Origin: Flavobacterium sp. KJJ
GTDB lineage: Bacteria > Bacteroidota > Bacteroidia > Flavobacteriales > Flavobacteriaceae
Reading direction: 5' to 3'
Length of the DNA: 64,000 bases
Assembly (NCBI RefSeq): GCF_000708595.2
Contig: NZ_JARP01000007.1
Coordinates: 362,684 to 426,683, forward strand
Shown: in pieces, positions 61,919-64,000 of the stretch
Layout: every line of letters begins with the position of its first letter
Position numbering within the stretch: position 1 is the first letter of the stretch
Notes under the pieces: generated by a model
Told to the model about the DNA's origin: nothing
What the model saw: only the letters and a program-made list of their open reading frames with translations
Database searches by the model: none
Position numbers and translations under genes: made by a program

Positions 61919-61928
61919 AATTAATTAT
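61896..61928. promoter_or_regulatory. Twin palindromic operator ATAATTAATTAT
   Basis: The perfect 12-base palindrome ATAATTAATTAT occurs at 61896-61907 and again at 61917-61928. The copies are exactly 21 bases apart, two helical turns, and cover the promoter of the DUF2975-XRE unit. I infer autoregulation by the XRE protein. Confidence 0.55.
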
Positions 61929-62010
61929 TAAAAATAGCCCATCTTTTGACTTTTGTGAATATTATAATTCTATTAACATTAGAAAACAAAAGGCATCCGT
62001 ATAAATGAGT

Positions 62011-62018
62011 TAATTTTG
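62011..62018 (+). promoter_or_regulatory. -7 box of the luciferase-like gene
   Basis: TAATTTTG is a perfect TAnnTTTG; the start site would lie about 13 bases before the ATG. No -33 box is clear. Confidence 0.4.
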
Positions 62019-62036
62019 TATACTAGCATTTTTTAT

Positions 62037-63053
62037 ATGAAAAACCCAATTTCAGTCTCATTATTAGACCTCGCTATCATCACTCAGGATAGCAACGCCA
62101 CAGAAACATTTCAAAAAACAAAAGACATAGCGCAATTAGCAGATAATTTAGGATACAAGCGATTTTGGCTGGCAGAACATCATAACATGGCGCACGTTGC
62201 AAGTACAGCAACTGTTGTTTTAGTTGGTTATGTAGCAAGTCAGACAAAAAATATTCGTGTAGGTTCTGGTGGAATCATGCTTCCTAATCATTCTCCTTTA
62301 GTAGTTGCCGAACAATTTGGAACCTTGGAAACGCTTTATCCAAACCGAATAGATTTAGGTTTAGGAAGAGCACCAGGAACAGACCAGCCAACCGCGGAAG
62401 CAATCAGAAAAGATTTTTTTGAACAGGCACAGCGTTTTCCGCAAAATGTAAGCAAACTTCAAGAGTATTTTTCTTCCGAAAATGAAACAGGAAAAGTGCG
62501 TGCATTCCCAGCCGAAGGTTTGAAAGTCCCAATTTGGATTCTAGGTTCAAGTATGGACAGCGCAGCTTTGGCTGCCGCTTACGGATTGCCTTATGCTTTC
62601 GCAGGACACTTTGCGCCAAAACTGATGATTCAGGCATTTGAATTCTATCGCGAAAATTTCCAGCCATCAGAATATTTAGAAAAACCCCAAACAATGGCTT
62701 GTGTCAATATAATTGCTGCAGATACAAATGAAGAAGCAGAATTATTATCTACAAGTTTGTATCAAATGTTTTTGAACTTAATTAGAAACGATCGTAAAGG
62801 TTTACAGCCTCCAGTTCCATCATTAGATGACATTATGAACGAGCAAGAACGTTTCCATGTCAATCAAATGACAGCAGGAACCTTCACAGGAAACAAAGAA
62901 CAATTAGTTACCGATTTAAAAAAGTTCATCGACTACGCAAGAATTGACGAACTCATGGTAACAAGTCCAATCTTCGATCATCAGGCAAAACTAAAAAGCA
63001 TTCAAATCACAAAAGAAGCAATCGACAGCCTAAACGAAAGTATACATATATAA
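62037..63053 (+). CDS. Luciferase-like flavin-dependent monooxygenase (LLM class)
   Basis: The 338-residue protein begins ISVSLLDLAIITQDSNATETFQKT and contains FWLAEHHNM, VGSGGIMLPNHSPLVVAEQFGTLE and LGLGRAPGTDQPT, the signature of the LLM group 1 (YhbW/MsnO8-like) in the bacterial luciferase superfamily. It has a TIM-barrel fold and would use reduced flavin. The substrate is unknown. I start at MKNPISVS, because the upstream ATG falls in the -7 box. A hairpin terminator follows. Confidence 0.88.
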   Translation: MKNPISVSLLDLAIITQDSNATETFQKTKDIAQLADNLGYKRFWLAEHHNMAHVASTATVVLVGYVASQTKNIRVGSGGIMLPNHSPLVVAEQFGTLETLYPNRIDLGLGRAPGTDQPTAEAIRKDFFEQAQRFPQNVSKLQEYFSSENETGKVRAFPAEGLKVPIWILGSSMDSAALAAAYGLPYAFAGHFAPKLMIQAFEFYRENFQPSEYLEKPQTMACVNIIAADTNEEAELLSTSLYQMFLNLIRNDRKGLQPPVPSLDDIMNEQERFHVNQMTAGTFTGNKEQLVTDLKKFIDYARIDELMVTSPIFDHQAKLKSIQITKEAIDSLNESIHI

Positions 63054-63087
63054 GTATACTATATAAGAATAGATTTTATTCATACAT

Positions 63088-63120
63088 CCCGATAGGTTTT
63101 CAAACGTGTCGGGTTTATTT
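63088..63120 (+). terminator. Terminator after the luciferase-like gene
   Basis: CCCGA-GGTTT and AAAC-TCGGG arms, with mismatches, followed by ATTTTTT. It looks like a decayed copy of the hairpin at 48244-48276 used as a terminator. Confidence 0.6.
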
Positions 63121-63155
63121 TTTATACATATATATATGTAGAATAAATTAAGTCG

Positions 63156-63186
63156 CGATTTTCGGTAGAGACGCACAGCCGTGCCT
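63156..63186. repeat. REP-like GTAGAGACGCAC hairpin
   Basis: GTAGAGACGCAC is followed after four bases by GTGCCTCT, a slightly decayed complement. This resembles a widespread GTAGAGACGCAC repeat in Bacteroidota intergenic DNA. Confidence 0.45.
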
Positions 63187-63640
63187 CTTATTTGTAAAGT
63201 AATATATTTACCAATATCTATAAAATATACCAATTGCCTAGCTGAACGAAGTAGAAGCCTTTCTATTTTGGAATTTAATTAGAAGCTATTCCCGCTATCC
63301 GCTTCAATCTTTTTGAGGCGAACCCCGCCCCAAAAAGGATTTCCTCCCGAATCCTCAGGACTATCGGGGCTAGAGCCATCAGTTTTCAGAAGAAAAAATC
63401 GGCAATAAAAGACCATTTCAGAAGAAAAAAAAGAAAACTTTGCATCTTCGCACCTTTGCGAGATTAAAAAAATCGCGAAAACAAGAGTTCGCATCTTATT
63501 ATTTTTTTTGCTAAATCCAGACAAAACAGATTAAAACGGCTAAAAGCACCAATAATTCCAAAATCATTAAAAAAACTTTGTATTGTAAAAAACGCCATAC
63601 CAGCGAGTTATAGAATATATGGAAAATATATAATAAAAAG
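63187..63640. other. Gene-free region before the rRNA promoters
   Basis: This region holds REP-like element B and AT-rich sequence with TTCGCACCTTTGCGAGATT words. No ORF here has a recognisable product. The last ~40 bases before the first rRNA promoter are very AT-rich, as an UP element would be. Confidence 0.5.
63282..63380. repeat. REP-like element B
   Basis: AGCTATTCCCGCT at the left and GGACTATCGGGGCTAGAGC at the right are partly complementary, and the sequence matches element A (48067-48115) at both ends. Between them is an inner part (GAGGCGAACCCCGCCCC) not in A. Confidence 0.6.
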
Positions 63641-63641
63641 T

Positions 63642-63672
63642 CTTGCAGATGTAAATAAAGGTGTTACTTTTG
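63642..63672 (+). promoter_or_regulatory. rRNA operon promoter P1
   Basis: CTTG, a 19-base spacer, TACTTTTG and then CACCCGC. The -7 box is perfect. It is the first of three tandem promoters with the shared string TTTGCACCC. Confidence 0.7.
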
Positions 63673-63762
63673 CACCCGCAACAGCGACAGGCGTTCACTG
63701 AAATACTGGCAGGAAAGGAGAATCAAACGAAAAAAATATTTTTCAAAAAAGATTTAAAAAAG

Positions 63763-63794
63763 CTTGCGAGATTTGAAAACAGATGTTACATTTG
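63763..63794 (+). promoter_or_regulatory. rRNA operon promoter P2
   Basis: CTTG, a 20-base spacer, TACATTTG and then CACCCCGC. It lies 122 bases after P1 and shares with it the downstream words CTGGCAG and AAGGAGAA, so it looks like a duplicated unit. Confidence 0.7.
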
Positions 63795-63887
63795 CACCCC
63801 GCAAAACACGGAAAGTTCATTGACAGGCTGGCAGACAAGGAGAAGAAAAAGGGAATGAAAATTTCTCAAAAAAAACTTCAAAAAACA

Positions 63888-63919
63888 TTTGCCGGTTAGA
63901 AATAAGTTTTCTACTTTTG
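63888..63919 (+). promoter_or_regulatory. rRNA operon promoter P3
   Basis: TTTG, a 20-base spacer, TACTTTTG and then CACCCGC. It lies 125 bases after P2 and is closest to the full consensus. The 16S gene should start beyond the window end; the last 80 bases are its leader. Confidence 0.7.
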
Positions 63920-64000
63920 CACCCGCTTTGAGACACAGGCGGAACAAAATTGAAACACGTTCGTAGACATATTGAATTGACAGCCGTTTTAACAGAGATG

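Noticed and set aside
63661..63858. 65-codon plus-strand frame before the window end
   Set aside because: It spans two rRNA promoters and has no recognisable product.
1..64000. Prophage, insertion sequences or integrases
   Set aside because: No transposase, integrase, phage structural gene or target-site duplication was seen in the window.

Overview
The window looks like chromosomal DNA of a Flavobacterium-type member of the Bacteroidota. The evidence is the low GC content, the gene set, the -7 promoter boxes of form TAnnTTTG with a -33 TTTG-like box, the near absence of Shine-Dalgarno sequences, and proteins such as a split KdpD, the Bacteroidota Cys-motif protein and DUF3467 after rpoC. 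I infer the genus from recollection of families; no search was run.

Layout. 1-12.1 kb is the core translation/transcription block: tRNA-Trp, secE, nusG, rplK, rplA, rplJ, rplL, rpoB, rpoC and a DUF3467 gene, with unusually long structured spacers before rpoB and rpoC. 12.1-31.9 kb is mixed housekeeping: a Cys-motif anti-sigma-like membrane protein, prfC, an archaeal-type secreted alpha-amylase, a SurA-like chaperone, a MoxR ATPase, two unrelated aconitases in tandem, a LysM/NlpC-P60 peptidase, a histidine kinase/receiver pair, small membrane proteins and lipoproteins (one broken by an in-frame stop), and a K+ channel. An amino acid permease and small proteins follow. 34.1-42.7 kb is a DNA damage island: a LexA-like S24 repressor divergent from dinB, dnaE2-like polymerase, a DnaQ/GIY-YIG fusion, exonuclease III and AlkB on one strand.

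42.9-55.1 kb holds a PAP2 phosphatase and a complete Kdp potassium uptake locus. In order of transcription it has a sigma-54 activator, a 93-aa protein, a 27-aa membrane peptide, KdpF (25 aa), KdpA, KdpB, KdpC, a porin, the KdpD sensor domain as a stand-alone protein, and a separate HAMP-PAS histidine kinase. A good -24/-12 promoter sits before the 93-aa gene, so I infer NtrC-type rather than KdpE-type control. Almost every junction in this locus carries a related long palindrome built from TGTAAAATGT / GTGAAATGT words.

55.2-63.1 kb carries a secreted polysaccharide deacetylase, an ABC transporter whose permease is fused to an M1 peptidase, a DUF2975/XRE pair with a twin palindromic operator, and a luciferase-like monooxygenase. 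The last ~950 bases hold REP-like repeats and then three tandem promoters of about 122-125 bp period, which I read as the leader of an rRNA operon whose 16S gene starts beyond the window.

The most noteworthy systems are the S24-controlled mutagenesis/repair cassette with its DnaQ-GIY-YIG fusion, and the sigma-54-controlled split Kdp locus with two tiny membrane peptides and its private family of intergenic hairpins.
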